Below are positions 8,948 through 18,130 of a DNA stretch of 64,000 nucleotides, one piece after another (position 1 is the stretch's first letter; every line of letters begins with the position of its first letter). The translations under genes were made by a program, and so were the position numbers. Origin of the DNA: Candidatus Obscuribacter sp. (GTDB lineage: Bacteria; Cyanobacteriota; Vampirovibrionia; Obscuribacterales; Obscuribacteraceae); assembly GCA_021772095.1 (NCBI GenBank), contig JADYXR010000051.1:25398-89397 (forward strand). Reading direction: 5' to 3'. Under the pieces are notes generated by a model. The model was not told the DNA's origin, did no database searches, and was given only the letters and a program-made list of their open reading frames with translations.

Positions 8948-10816
8948 GTGCCGTCCGGTTTATCAGTCGGAGGACGCGCGGCAGCCGCAACTGTCGATGA
9001 TATAGTATTCATAGCCGCCAGCGCTGCGTATGCGGATTCATTTTACGAAGCAAAACAGTTGACTGACAAAGTCTTTTTGTGCCGAGTCATGGTTTATTTG
9101 GTCGCCATAATCTGGGGCGCCATTCAAGCCTGGAACTATCGCTTCGAGTTGTTCTTCGGAGACTCGCAGCAATACTTTGACATGGCGGATTATTACAGCC
9201 GCGGCGAGTTTGCAAAAGCTGTCTCACTTTATTGGAGCCCGTTGTATCCAATGATCGCGGGGCTGATGTTTAAACTGTTTCCGCCTCAGCCCTATTGGGC
9301 GGTTTTCCAATTCAAGTTTGTCAATTTCGTATTTTTGATCGCCACATTTCTTTCATACGAATTTTTCTTCAAACAGTTTTACCGATACTACATTGACGTG
9401 GTTGTCGCTGGAGATCCCGATCGCCAGGTCATTGACAGAAACACTCTTTTGTTTTGCGGCTACGCGCTGCTAGTGCTTTTTGCATTAGCATTCGGTGGTG
9501 TTCATCAAGACACTCCGGACATGATTAATGCCGCCCTGTTTTTTCTATCCAGCGGCTTTTTGCTAAAGCAGCTGGTCAAGCCGACCAAGCTCGACGCCTG
9601 TCTCTTTGGCATCACCCTCGGTATCGGCTATTTTTGCAAAGCGATCATGTTTGCAATGAGTTTGATCTATATCGGATTGAATTTTGTTTTTAAACGAAAC
9701 ATTGCCTGCATTTTAATCACCACCATTTGTTTCGCACTGGTAGCGGCGCCCTGGGTCTGGACCATGTCCAACAAGGTCGGCAAATTTTCAATCGGCGAGA
9801 GTGCCAAATTTGTGTACATCAATCTCGTGGAAGAACGAGATCCGTTACAAGCCGAGGGACTTGTTCACCCACCTCGCATCATTCATACGAATCCGTTGAT
9901 CCGAGAATACGGCGACGAGGTTCCCGGCACCTGCCCATTTCTCTACGATCTGGGCTACTGGACATACGGCGCCGTTGCGCACGTGAAAATAAACGATCTA
10001 ATCAAAGTGATTGCTTCAGATCTGCTCTATTACTTTCAAACTTTTCTCTACATCCCCTGCATTATTTTGGGATACGTTGCAATCGCCGGTCGCACCTGGC
10101 CGCTTCCCCTAAAATCGCTCTGGAAGACGGCTCCAATCTGGACGCCGACCTTAGGGCTCTGCGCTCAATACGCGTTGGTAAACAACGTTTTCATGATCCC
10201 ATACATCGACAGATACTTCATCGCCGCTTATCCAATCGCGATGCTTGGCATTCTAATTGCGATTCGAATACCGAACGACAGAGCCGCAAATCTAATACGC
10301 AGAGCCTGTCTTCTCACAACAATCCTTTGCGTTGGCATTGCGTTTTCAACGAGATTTGCCTTTGATGTCGCCGAGCTCTTTAAAGAAAAGCACCATATCT
10401 GGTACGACACGGCCATGGCTCTCAAGAAGGACGGCATCAAATACGGTGACCGCGTGGCACAGCTGGGAGGCAGACTCCATCGCAATACACAGTTTACAGA
10501 ACCTGAAAAGCTGCGCATCACAGCTTCAGTTTTACAGGAAGAATTATTCTGGCAACAATCGAAAGAACAACGAGAAGAGGTCATGGACGCATTGCGCAAA
10601 GTCGGTATTCGCGCCGTGGTTTACGCTCGTATTGCGGACATGGAAGACCCTCTTGTTACGAAAGATTTAAAACTGATGAGCAAACTGTTCAACACCAAAA
10701 TAGATTTGCCCTTCAAAAACTATCCGGAACCGACTGATCTGACTGGCTGGAAACAGGTGCCTGGCGCTGAAATCTACTATTATCTGCTAGCTAAGCCCAG
10801 CAATACAAATCCATAG
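8948..10816 (+). CDS. GT-C type membrane glycosyltransferase, paralog family member 1
   Basis: The 622-residue polytopic protein belongs to the local paralog family marked by an acidic first loop (FGDSQQYFDMADYY) and LYWSPLYPMIAG. The family members share a short soluble C-terminal domain; here it contains DGIKYGDRVAQLGG and VPGAEIYYYLL. The design fits PMT/ArnT-like GT-C enzymes that use polyprenyl-phosphate sugars outside the cytoplasmic membrane. The GTG start at 8948 gives a 40-odd residue N-terminal extension absent from the paralogs and lacks a clear ribosome binding site, so the true start may be nearer 9050-9090. It diverges from the operon ending at 8843. Acceptor and sugar are unknown. 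Confidence 0.8.
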   Translation: MPSGLSVGGRAAAATVDDIVFIAASAAYADSFYEAKQLTDKVFLCRVMVYLVAIIWGAIQAWNYRFELFFGDSQQYFDMADYYSRGEFAKAVSLYWSPLYPMIAGLMFKLFPPQPYWAVFQFKFVNFVFLIATFLSYEFFFKQFYRYYIDVVVAGDPDRQVIDRNTLLFCGYALLVLFALAFGGVHQDTPDMINAALFFLSSGFLLKQLVKPTKLDACLFGITLGIGYFCKAIMFAMSLIYIGLNFVFKRNIACILITTICFALVAAPWVWTMSNKVGKFSIGESAKFVYINLVEERDPLQAEGLVHPPRIIHTNPLIREYGDEVPGTCPFLYDLGYWTYGAVAHVKINDLIKVIASDLLYYFQTFLYIPCIILGYVAIAGRTWPLPLKSLWKTAPIWTPTLGLCAQYALVNNVFMIPYIDRYFIAAYPIAMLGILIAIRIPNDRAANLIRRACLLTTILCVGIAFSTRFAFDVAELFKEKHHIWYDTAMALKKDGIKYGDRVAQLGGRLHRNTQFTEPEKLRITASVLQEELFWQQSKEQREEVMDALRKVGIRAVVYARIADMEDPLVTKDLKLMSKLFNTKIDLPFKNYPEPTDLTGWKQVPGAEIYYYLLAKPSNTNP

Positions 10817-10899
10817 CGACGGTTTCTTTTAGGCGACAGCCAGCACAACAATCTTGGCCAAGAGCGACGAACGATCAACCCAAGACATTCTTTGAGATA

Positions 10900-12765
10900 T
10901 CACAGCTTAAGGACATAAGCGTTCACGCCCTGCAATTTTTTCCAGCTATTCAAACTCGACGGAGGCATCTGAAGTTTCTTCGAAACCACGGAGTTGCCGC
11001 CTGCGAGCTTCGCAACAAAGTTTTGGAACGCATGCGCCTGAACAGCCTCGTCAATGACGTATTTGGAGAAGGGCTCAGGGAAGTAGACAACAGCGGATGC
11101 AGTGGTTTGCTTCAGCTTTTGCAAAATGATGCCTACTGAATTTTCGCTTTCCAGATCGTTTTTGTCGCCGCTGGAACTTCCTTGCGCGACTATTTTGAAC
11201 TGGCCAATTCGAGCCCATTCAACGCCCTCATCACCAATCATTGCCACCTTGTCGCCGGGGTTCAAACCGGCATCCAACAACGCAGTAGCCACATGCAGGC
11301 TCTCGTTTCTAGACGGTTCAAGAAGCCGGCGACTGACATCACCAGTGAAGCGGGTTGCCAGCAAAATTAATGACGCACCACATATGATGCCAATCGAAAA
11401 TTTCAATGCTTTTTGACCTCGCTGATTATTTTGGAAATTGCAAACAGCGAAATACGCAAAGTAGAGAAGAATGACCATTGGTGGAAAGTAGCGCTGTGTT
11501 GTCCAACCGATGATTAGATTGATTACGCAAGAAATTCCTACGATTGTCATCAGAGACGGAAGCCATAAAATGGCATAATCGACAAGCTCGTTTTGATTGA
11601 CTACGAGGCGCCGGCTCACGAGCCAGCCCGACAGCCAGGCCACAATTATTGGCCAACCGAAAAATAAATAGAGCGCAACCATATTCGTTATCATTGAAAC
11701 CACTGACGCTACCGGATCGATTTCGACCTTCAAGCCGTCGGCAAAATAAGAAGGGTCGAACCACGGAGGGTAAGTGACGTTCAAATCTCTATCAAAGAAC
11801 GCCAGGTTTGGTTCCTGCCAAAGCGTTTGAATAGGATGGCGGCAGCCCTCGATTACATCAGGAGCATTCGGACCAAGCGGGCGGTATTTGCATGCAATCA
11901 AGATCATGTAGTTCAGCCCAGCTGATGAGCTGATTTCGAATCGACCCTTCTTTTCGGCAAGCGTTTGAACGTACGGCGCGCTTACTGCCACCATGACGGC
12001 GAATGCTATGGCGAAGCCGCATAGTCGTTTCGATAATGAGAAATCGGAGTGCTTGCGATCTGGAGGTTGCGATTCGTTGGATTCGCCTAGTACCTCCAAA
12101 CTTTGTCGCGGGAAACTTTGCACAGAAGCGAGCATTACTAGAGTCACCGCCATCGGTATCATCGATGCTTTAGAAAGATAACCAAGACCGAGAACTGCCC
12201 CAAGAAGTGCGAATCGCCACAGGTCTGGCGCTCTGTAGATCTGCAACACGATTGCAGTGGCGGCAAACATACTGGTTGCAACCAGGTAATCAGGAGTGGT
12301 TTGTTTGACTGCCCCAACGGACAAGAACAACCACGCAAACAAACAGCCACCTATCGCTTGCCATTGCGATTTAGTGATTAATAAACGACCGGTCGTTTCC
12401 GCGCCTGCGCCTTGCTTATCTTGAATGCTGTTTTCATAAATGTGAAAACTTTGTCCATGTTTTTTAAATCTATCGTTATAGAAATCGATGAATTGCTTGA
12501 GGAAAAAGTCGAACGAAAACATGAGCCCGACTAGAATAATTATATTGACGATCCGAGCCATGAATAATTGATCGCTTAACGCCGGGTTGAAAAACTTGAT
12601 TGCCATTCCAAGAATAAATGGATACAACGGGCTCCAATAGCCGTTTATTGCGTTAGTCCAATCGCCCTTAGACCAGAACATTGCCTGGTCCAGATAGGAA
12701 CAATCATCACTAGAATACGCGTCAAACCGATAAGCAAACGCTTGCACAGCTGCAAGTGCAATCAT
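10900..12765 (-). CDS. GT-C type membrane glycosyltransferase, paralog family member 2
   Basis: The 621-residue protein has the family landmarks YSSDDCSYLDQA and GYWSPLYPFILG, many membrane helices, a HQ-like LFLSVGAVKQTTPDYLVA segment and the C-terminal domain (AGLNPGDKVAMIGDEG, WARIGQFKIVAQ). It is closest to the member at 16271-18043. The ATG at 12765 cuts into the first membrane helix. Ten more in-frame codons upstream (to an ATC at 12795) restore a segment reading KSKIIFFVIMIALAAVQAF, parallel to RILFFVCIIAVGLLQAF in that paralog. A GAGGTGA ribosome binding site at 12800-12806 sits just before that ATC and overlaps the upstream gene's stop, so a non-AUG start is plausible. Confidence 0.8.
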   Translation of the reverse strand: MIALAAVQAFAYRFDAYSSDDCSYLDQAMFWSKGDWTNAINGYWSPLYPFILGMAIKFFNPALSDQLFMARIVNIIILVGLMFSFDFFLKQFIDFYNDRFKKHGQSFHIYENSIQDKQGAGAETTGRLLITKSQWQAIGGCLFAWLFLSVGAVKQTTPDYLVATSMFAATAIVLQIYRAPDLWRFALLGAVLGLGYLSKASMIPMAVTLVMLASVQSFPRQSLEVLGESNESQPPDRKHSDFSLSKRLCGFAIAFAVMVAVSAPYVQTLAEKKGRFEISSSAGLNYMILIACKYRPLGPNAPDVIEGCRHPIQTLWQEPNLAFFDRDLNVTYPPWFDPSYFADGLKVEIDPVASVVSMITNMVALYLFFGWPIIVAWLSGWLVSRRLVVNQNELVDYAILWLPSLMTIVGISCVINLIIGWTTQRYFPPMVILLYFAYFAVCNFQNNQRGQKALKFSIGIICGASLILLATRFTGDVSRRLLEPSRNESLHVATALLDAGLNPGDKVAMIGDEGVEWARIGQFKIVAQGSSSGDKNDLESENSVGIILQKLKQTTASAVVYFPEPFSKYVIDEAVQAHAFQNFVAKLAGGNSVVSKKLQMPPSSLNSWKKLQGVNAYVLKL

Positions 12766-12799
12766 GATTACAAAGAATATGATTTTCGATTTGATGCTA

Positions 12800-14593
12800 T
12801 CACCTCAGAAGTCGCACGTAGTTATTCGTATCAGGAACTTGAATCCAACCGTCCTCAGACGGCATAGCGCCCGGGTTTGGCTTCCGGCAGCTCCAATCAA
12901 AAACGATCGCTTTGATACCAAAATCTTGGAGTTTTTTGTAGAGCTCGTTCCTACTTTCCGAAGAAGCTTTGAAGAAGTTCTCCGCATCTACGGATTCACA
13001 AACAACTCGGATATTCGCTAACCTGGTCCAGTAGTATTCGCCATCTTGATTTGAAGAAATTCTTGCGACGCGATCTTTAGGCTTAATGCCAAGTTCCGCC
13101 AGTTTTGCGGCGGTCGCACTGTGCGGGTCCGGGACGAATGGTTTCTTCGGCAACTGCGTTCCCATAGCTTTGCTTAACGCGGGCTCAATTTGCGGAACGG
13201 CAAAATACAAATGGAACAGCGACGACAGTACAAAAACGCTAAGCATCAGAATGGACGTGGCGTTCAGCATACGCGAAACGCCTTTGGTTCCTTCCAGCGT
13301 ATTCGGATATCGGCAAGTCAAAAGCAGTCCGGCAAACAAAAGTGGCAAGAATCCAATCAAGTATCTCGGCCAGATAACGCTCACTAACAACAACAAGATG
13401 CAAAGTTTGCTGGGCACGACAATCGCAGAACAACGCTTGGTGCGCGAAATCGAAAATGGAAAAAGTGATCTGTTTAAGGCACCGAGATAAAGCATCATAA
13501 ACGCTGCCAGGATGCCGATGTTGAAGACAACGGTCATAATCTTTTCCGGCATCATCGCCAAGTAAGTTTGCCAGTCAAACTTGACCTTAAATCCTTCATT
13601 CCAATAGTGCGGATTGAACCAAGGTGGATATGACACATCGAAAGGTTCAGCGAATTCATAGACTCTTGGGCTGTCGAAAAAAAGTCTGGACGGGTGCTTC
13701 GGCTGCTCGATTACGCGATCCGAGACCGTTTGAGTACCATGAACGAGCGGCACCATCGGCGATGTCGTTTCGGTCTGGCAAAAAATAAATTGATATTTTC
13801 CAGTTTCGCCGATTGATGGATAACCGAGCTTCAGTGAAAGTGGAACGGCATAGCATGCCACTGTAAGCAGTGCCGCTCCTGCTAATGCTAAAAACCTGGA
13901 ACCGTCGAGATGATAATGCTTTCGCTGCCAGAACAGAAGCACGAGGCAAGGTATTATCCAACTGATAAAAAACGCTTTAGTCAAATAAGCCAGACCCATA
14001 ACCATGCCGGTTAGCAATAGCCACCAAATTGCCGGGCGTTTATAAATTAGAGAAACGATCATGCCATTTGCCAGGACAAACAGCGCCGCAGCAAGCATAT
14101 CGGGCGACTTTATTCCAAGGCTACCAACCACAAGACCGGAGTAGACGGAAACACTAACAGCGAAAAAGCAGAACGGGAAAAGCGGAATTGCTTCAACGCC
14201 TTCTTCTAAACTCACATGCCGATGCGCATTAAGAGCGGTTTTCCAAAGATAAGCCGACGACAAACCGAAAAGCAAAAAGCATGCGTATTGAAAAAATCCG
14301 AGCGACATTCGTTCAGGCACGCCACTAAAAAGAGCTGACCAGCCTGCAAAAAGCAGCGGATAAAGCGGACTCCAGTAAGGGCTCAGCGCCAGGTCCAGCC
14401 GCCCGTTTCGGTACGCTTCAGCCAGGTCCAAATACGAAACTGTGTCCCAGCCAATTCGATCCGACCACGCCGCCATTTGCAAACAACCGACTACCAGCGC
14501 CAGCAACACTGGCACCAACAGCAACAAGGTTTCAAATCGTTTTAACTGCACCGACAACGTCCAAAGCGAACAGATGAATTGCATCAGCGCCAC
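12800..14593 (-). CDS. GT-C type membrane glycosyltransferase, paralog family member 3
   Basis: The 597-residue protein carries IGWDTVSYLDLAEAY, PYWSPLYPLLFAG and a KSPDMLAAALFVLANG helix. Its C-terminal domain has LGIKPKDRVARISSNQDG, YYWTRLANIRVVCESVDAE and KAIVFDWSCRKP. It most resembles the members at 22824 and 39198, which share the WAR/W-K...ESxD...KAI pattern. The start is a GTG at 14593; an ATG lies three codons in. The gene leads the pair 12800-14593 and 10900-12765, whose junction is only a few bases if the downstream gene starts at 12795. The upstream 260 bases contain the short degenerate repeat described separately. Confidence 0.8.
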   Translation of the reverse strand: MALMQFICSLWTLSVQLKRFETLLLLVPVLLALVVGCLQMAAWSDRIGWDTVSYLDLAEAYRNGRLDLALSPYWSPLYPLLFAGWSALFSGVPERMSLGFFQYACFLLFGLSSAYLWKTALNAHRHVSLEEGVEAIPLFPFCFFAVSVSVYSGLVVGSLGIKSPDMLAAALFVLANGMIVSLIYKRPAIWWLLLTGMVMGLAYLTKAFFISWIIPCLVLLFWQRKHYHLDGSRFLALAGAALLTVACYAVPLSLKLGYPSIGETGKYQFIFCQTETTSPMVPLVHGTQTVSDRVIEQPKHPSRLFFDSPRVYEFAEPFDVSYPPWFNPHYWNEGFKVKFDWQTYLAMMPEKIMTVVFNIGILAAFMMLYLGALNRSLFPFSISRTKRCSAIVVPSKLCILLLLVSVIWPRYLIGFLPLLFAGLLLTCRYPNTLEGTKGVSRMLNATSILMLSVFVLSSLFHLYFAVPQIEPALSKAMGTQLPKKPFVPDPHSATAAKLAELGIKPKDRVARISSNQDGEYYWTRLANIRVVCESVDAENFFKASSESRNELYKKLQDFGIKAIVFDWSCRKPNPGAMPSEDGWIQVPDTNNYVRLLR

Positions 14594-14652
14594 GTAGCGC
14601 TGCCTTCATCATAATCGTCCACAGCGATAACCGTTCAAATTATCGATTTATC

Positions 14653-14800
14653 AGTGCTAAATTTATCAGCACTAAATATCGGTGCTAAATCGCAGTGCTC
14701 AATCCAGAACCAGACCCGGTGCTAAATCCATTGCTAAATCGCCCAACGCAAAATTGGAAGCGCTAAACTCAGTGCAAAATCGCAGCGCTAAATCAGTTCT
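14653..14800. repeat. Degenerate short repeats around GTGCTAAATC
   Basis: About nine or ten copies of a 10-12 base unit close to RGYGCTAAATC occur between the TPR gene and the GT-C gene, for example at 14653, 14681, 14719, 14731, 14760, 14771 and 14784. In the sense of the downstream minus-strand gene they read GATTTAGCACYG. Copies are imperfect and spacing is irregular, so this is not a CRISPR. It may be a decayed tandem repeat or a cluster of regulator-binding sites in the leader of the GT-C gene. Confidence 0.6.
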
Positions 14801-14853
14801 AGTCCAACGCGCTCTGTCGCCTCTAAATGTGCGCACGCATAGCTGGAGCCAGA

Positions 14854-16176
14854 CTATGCCGACTCAGCCGACGAATCACTAGCATCTTTGGCCAATAACA
14901 CGGTCGTGCTCATATACTTCTTGCGCAAGGCGTCCGCTTCGCTTTGCCGATTATTCGTCTCGAGAAACTTAGCGTACTCACCCGCGCAGTATGCGGTTCT
15001 CGGATGCTTTTCGCCGAGCGTTCGAACTTTCTCAAGCCCATCTCGGAAATAATTTTCGGCTTTGCCTGCATCCTTAAGCGCAGCATGCATTTTCGCGAGG
15101 TCCAGGTAGAGCGAATACCAATCCGGATCTTTGGCCGCCATGTATTTCTTCTTGCTATCGAGAGCATTTTGCAATTCAAGTTTCGCTTCTTCTAAACGTC
15201 CCAATCCAGTTAGCGCAGCGCCAGCGTTTTGAGCAGCAGTCGCTCTTATCAGATTATCTTTGAAGCCTAACTTATCCAAAATCGTATGAGCAAGCTGCGC
15301 CTCCGTTAGCGCATCCTCATAGCTTTCCAGCATCAAAAAGCTCTCCGACAAATTCACATGGGCAACCGCGTGCGATACATTGTTGCCACCAGCTTGGGTT
15401 GTCTTCAAATTGAACGACCGTTTTGCGCAATTGTGCGCTTCGACATAATTGCCTGCATAACTGTAAGCCAGACCCAGGTTGTTATAAGCGATCGCCTGGA
15501 GTTGATTGTGCATGGGATTGGCTGAATCAAACGCGGAAACCGACGATAAGCCGATGTTGATTGAGTCTTCAATCAATCCCAACTTCATGTAACTCGCACA
15601 AAGGTCAGCCAGTGCGGCCCCTTTCTTGACCGCATCCTTGCTGCTCGCTTCGATCATGCGCAGCGATGCATCCGCGTACTCCTTCGCTTCGCCGTAGCTG
15701 CCGTCATGCATGGCAATTTCGGCAAGGATCATCATCGCATTGGATAGAGCCACACCGGATCCATCTCGTTCAGACTTGTAGCTTTTGACGAAATTCTTGA
15801 GATACTCGCCCGCTTCGTCGTGCCTTTCTAACGCATGGAGAAACGTACCTACAAACACCTGGCGAGACGAAGAGCCATATGTGAAAGGGTTGAGCGGAAT
15901 TAGCTGATTGACTTTATCAATCAAGACTGCGACGGTTTCAATCGCCAGACCGGAGTTAAAACAAATTTTCTGCCTCTTTTGAGAGCCGTCGTTACCGGCT
16001 CTGAGAAGCAGATAGCTTACTATATGCATCAATCCCGGTGCGCACAGCCAGCACACAACCGCGTCAATCGCGAAGCAAGCCACAGGTGCGACCGCAGCGA
16101 TGTAGGTCCGCACGATCAGCCAACCAACCACGCTGTAGAACATCAGTAAAAATGGATTTGGGGATCGGTCCGTCAT
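14854..16176 (-). CDS. Tetratricopeptide-repeat protein with N-terminal membrane segment
   Basis: The 440-residue protein begins with two hydrophobic helices (residues about 8-75), then a long alpha-helical part with TPR units such as LQAIAYNNLGLAYSYAGNY, VNLSESFLMLESYEDALTEA, AAQNAGAALTGLGRLEEAK and YLDLAKMHAALKDAGKAE. It is like Kinesin-light-chain-type TPR proteins. AGGAG sits five bases before the ATG at 16176, so the start is well supported. The membrane end probably anchors it with the TPR domain as a binding scaffold. It sits alone between GT-C genes; whether it assembles them is unknown. Confidence 0.8.
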   Translation of the reverse strand: MTDRSPNPFLLMFYSVVGWLIVRTYIAAVAPVACFAIDAVVCWLCAPGLMHIVSYLLLRAGNDGSQKRQKICFNSGLAIETVAVLIDKVNQLIPLNPFTYGSSSRQVFVGTFLHALERHDEAGEYLKNFVKSYKSERDGSGVALSNAMMILAEIAMHDGSYGEAKEYADASLRMIEASSKDAVKKGAALADLCASYMKLGLIEDSINIGLSSVSAFDSANPMHNQLQAIAYNNLGLAYSYAGNYVEAHNCAKRSFNLKTTQAGGNNVSHAVAHVNLSESFLMLESYEDALTEAQLAHTILDKLGFKDNLIRATAAQNAGAALTGLGRLEEAKLELQNALDSKKKYMAAKDPDWYSLYLDLAKMHAALKDAGKAENYFRDGLEKVRTLGEKHPRTAYCAGEYAKFLETNNRQSEADALRKKYMSTTVLLAKDASDSSAESA

Positions 16177-16270
16177 AACAACTCCTAGTTGAAAAATTCA
16201 GCGTTGCTACCACTCTAATTGAACCTCTTGACAATTCGCAACACTTTCACTGGTTCTTAAGATTTGCCAT

Positions 16271-18043
16271 TCAACGCAGCAAATAAACATACGCAGTCGA
16301 ACCATTAACACTGCGCCAGTCTCTCAAAGCAGCATCGCTAAATTTAGTCCGCTCCGGCGGCGCCGTCAGTTTCACGCGCGCAATTGCAGCAATCGCATCG
16401 CGATAACCTTGTATAAAGCGCTCCTCCTCAATCAGATTTTCAGAAATCGGCTCCGGGAAATAGATCGCGGCTTTGGCACCGGTTTTGGTTTTCAACGTTT
16501 CAACTATTGAAGACAAAACGATTGCATCATCCGCGCCGTGTTCGTTGGCATACGATTCCACCAGCCCGACGATGCGCAAACCGGCAACGCGAGCCCAGTC
16601 TCCGCCCTCTTTCCCAATGAAAACAACTTTGTCGCCCGGGTACAAACCCGCATCGTTAAGTGCCAACGCTAACTCGGTTGAGAGGTCTGTTTTCTTCTGG
16701 ACGAGTCGAACGGACTCCTCGACAACCTTAGCTGAAACAAAAACAAGTGAAACAAGGCAAGCCGTTGCGATCGCCAATCCAAGCGCTCTTCGACCAACGT
16801 CAGTTGCAGGATATCGGAGCAGCGCAAAATAACAAAGATAAATCAGCACGACATTGGCAGCAAAATATCTCGGTGTTGCGAAGCCGAGTGGAAGACTAAT
16901 AATGAGACAAATTCCCAATGCGATTAAAACGGAAGGCAGCCAAACGACAGATGATCTCCAGACCTCCGTGAAGCTGATGTTCAGAGGCTTAGCCTTCGTT
17001 CTTCCGGCAATGTAAAACAATACGAGTTGCCATCCAAACAGGCAAAACAGAGTCACCAGATTTAGTGCCAATGCAAAAAGCGAGGCACCAAAATCGAACT
17101 TGATTTTCAGACCGTCGGAAAAGTAGCCCGGGTCGAACCATGGCGGAAACGTTGCCGGCAGCATATCTTCGAACACAGCAATACGTGGACGTTTAGACAA
17201 GATCGAAATATGATGAGTTAGGGAATTTTCTACCTCTTCTCGATTGTCGCCATAGAGACTGTAGTCTTTCGCGATCCACAGCATGTAGTTCATCGCGGAG
17301 GATGACCCGAGGTCGAACTGCCCTTTCTTCGTGGTCAAAATAGACCAATACGGGCTTGCAATCAATACTGCACAAGCTAGCGCCACTACGGCATTACCGA
17401 TCTTAACGTTCATTTTGGGACAGCGTATTGCAGCCAAAACTATAAGCGCCACCGCAGCCGGTATCATAGATGCTTTCGCCAAATAGCCAAACCCCATGGC
17501 AACACCCATTAACGCAAAGCGCAGGGTAGTTGGTTTCTGGTCGATCTGTAAGGCAAGCCCGGTCGCTAAAAAAAGAAAGGCAGCGACTAAATAATCAGGA
17601 GTCGCCTGGTGCACTCCGCCGACAGTTAAAAACATCCACGCGAATAAAGAACCGGACAAGATCAGCCACTGCTTCCTGCTCGGCATGCAGGAATTTTCGG
17701 CACTCTTGAGGGTTTCTGCAAAATTCAAAAACTTCGACAGGAAGTAATCGAACGCAATCAAAGTGGCGGCCAAAATACCGACGTTCATCAACTTAACTGC
17801 GAAGAGCTGCTGCTCAAGCGGCACATTGAAACACTTGATCATCAGGCCCGCGAGAAATGGATACAACGGACTCCAATAAAAATTGACGCCCTCGAGAAAA
17901 TTGAATCGCGAAAACAAAACGGCCTGGTCCAAATACGAGCAGTCATCAGTGGAGTAAGCGATCGTTCCATGTGCGAAAGCCTGTAACAAACCAACCGCAA
18001 TTATGCAGACGAAGAAAAGAATTCGGATAGAATGTTCGCTCAT
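16271..18043 (-). CDS. GT-C type membrane glycosyltransferase, paralog family member 4
   Basis: The 590-residue protein shows YSTDDCSYLDQAVLF, FYWSPLYPFLAGLMIK and VGGVHQATPDYLVAAFLF in the membrane part. The C-terminal domain has DAGLYPGDKVVFIGKEGG, DWARVAGLRIVGLVESY and KTGAKAAIYFPEP. It is the nearest paralog of the gene at 10900, with the same helix order and the same FPEP end motif, so a fairly recent duplication is likely. It starts with a normal first helix (RILFFVCIIAVGLLQAF), which helps define the missing start of its paralog. The likely role is transfer of a lipid-linked sugar on the outer face of the membrane; the acceptor is unknown. Confidence 0.82.
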   Translation of the reverse strand: MSEHSIRILFFVCIIAVGLLQAFAHGTIAYSTDDCSYLDQAVLFSRFNFLEGVNFYWSPLYPFLAGLMIKCFNVPLEQQLFAVKLMNVGILAATLIAFDYFLSKFLNFAETLKSAENSCMPSRKQWLILSGSLFAWMFLTVGGVHQATPDYLVAAFLFLATGLALQIDQKPTTLRFALMGVAMGFGYLAKASMIPAAVALIVLAAIRCPKMNVKIGNAVVALACAVLIASPYWSILTTKKGQFDLGSSSAMNYMLWIAKDYSLYGDNREEVENSLTHHISILSKRPRIAVFEDMLPATFPPWFDPGYFSDGLKIKFDFGASLFALALNLVTLFCLFGWQLVLFYIAGRTKAKPLNISFTEVWRSSVVWLPSVLIALGICLIISLPLGFATPRYFAANVVLIYLCYFALLRYPATDVGRRALGLAIATACLVSLVFVSAKVVEESVRLVQKKTDLSTELALALNDAGLYPGDKVVFIGKEGGDWARVAGLRIVGLVESYANEHGADDAIVLSSIVETLKTKTGAKAAIYFPEPISENLIEEERFIQGYRDAIAAIARVKLTAPPERTKFSDAALRDWRSVNGSTAYVYLLR

Positions 18044-18130
18044 TGAAGAGTTTTGCTGCTACGAATCACGAAGAGTAAGGTCAACGAAACCCTGATGATA
18101 GCGATGGTAGCAACATTCATCCTTCGCAAC

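Noticed and set aside
9727..10365. Plus-strand 212-codon frame
   Set aside because: Out-of-frame shadow inside the GT-C gene at 8948; composition rich in Arg/Ser/His and no motifs.
14653..14800. Short repeats as a CRISPR array
   Set aside because: Units are 10-12 bases, imperfect and irregularly spaced; there are no cas genes.
14682..14882. Plus-strand 66-codon frame over the GCTAAATC repeats
   Set aside because: It is a product of the repeat itself (LNRSAQS-like words), has no ribosome site and overlaps the end of the TPR gene.
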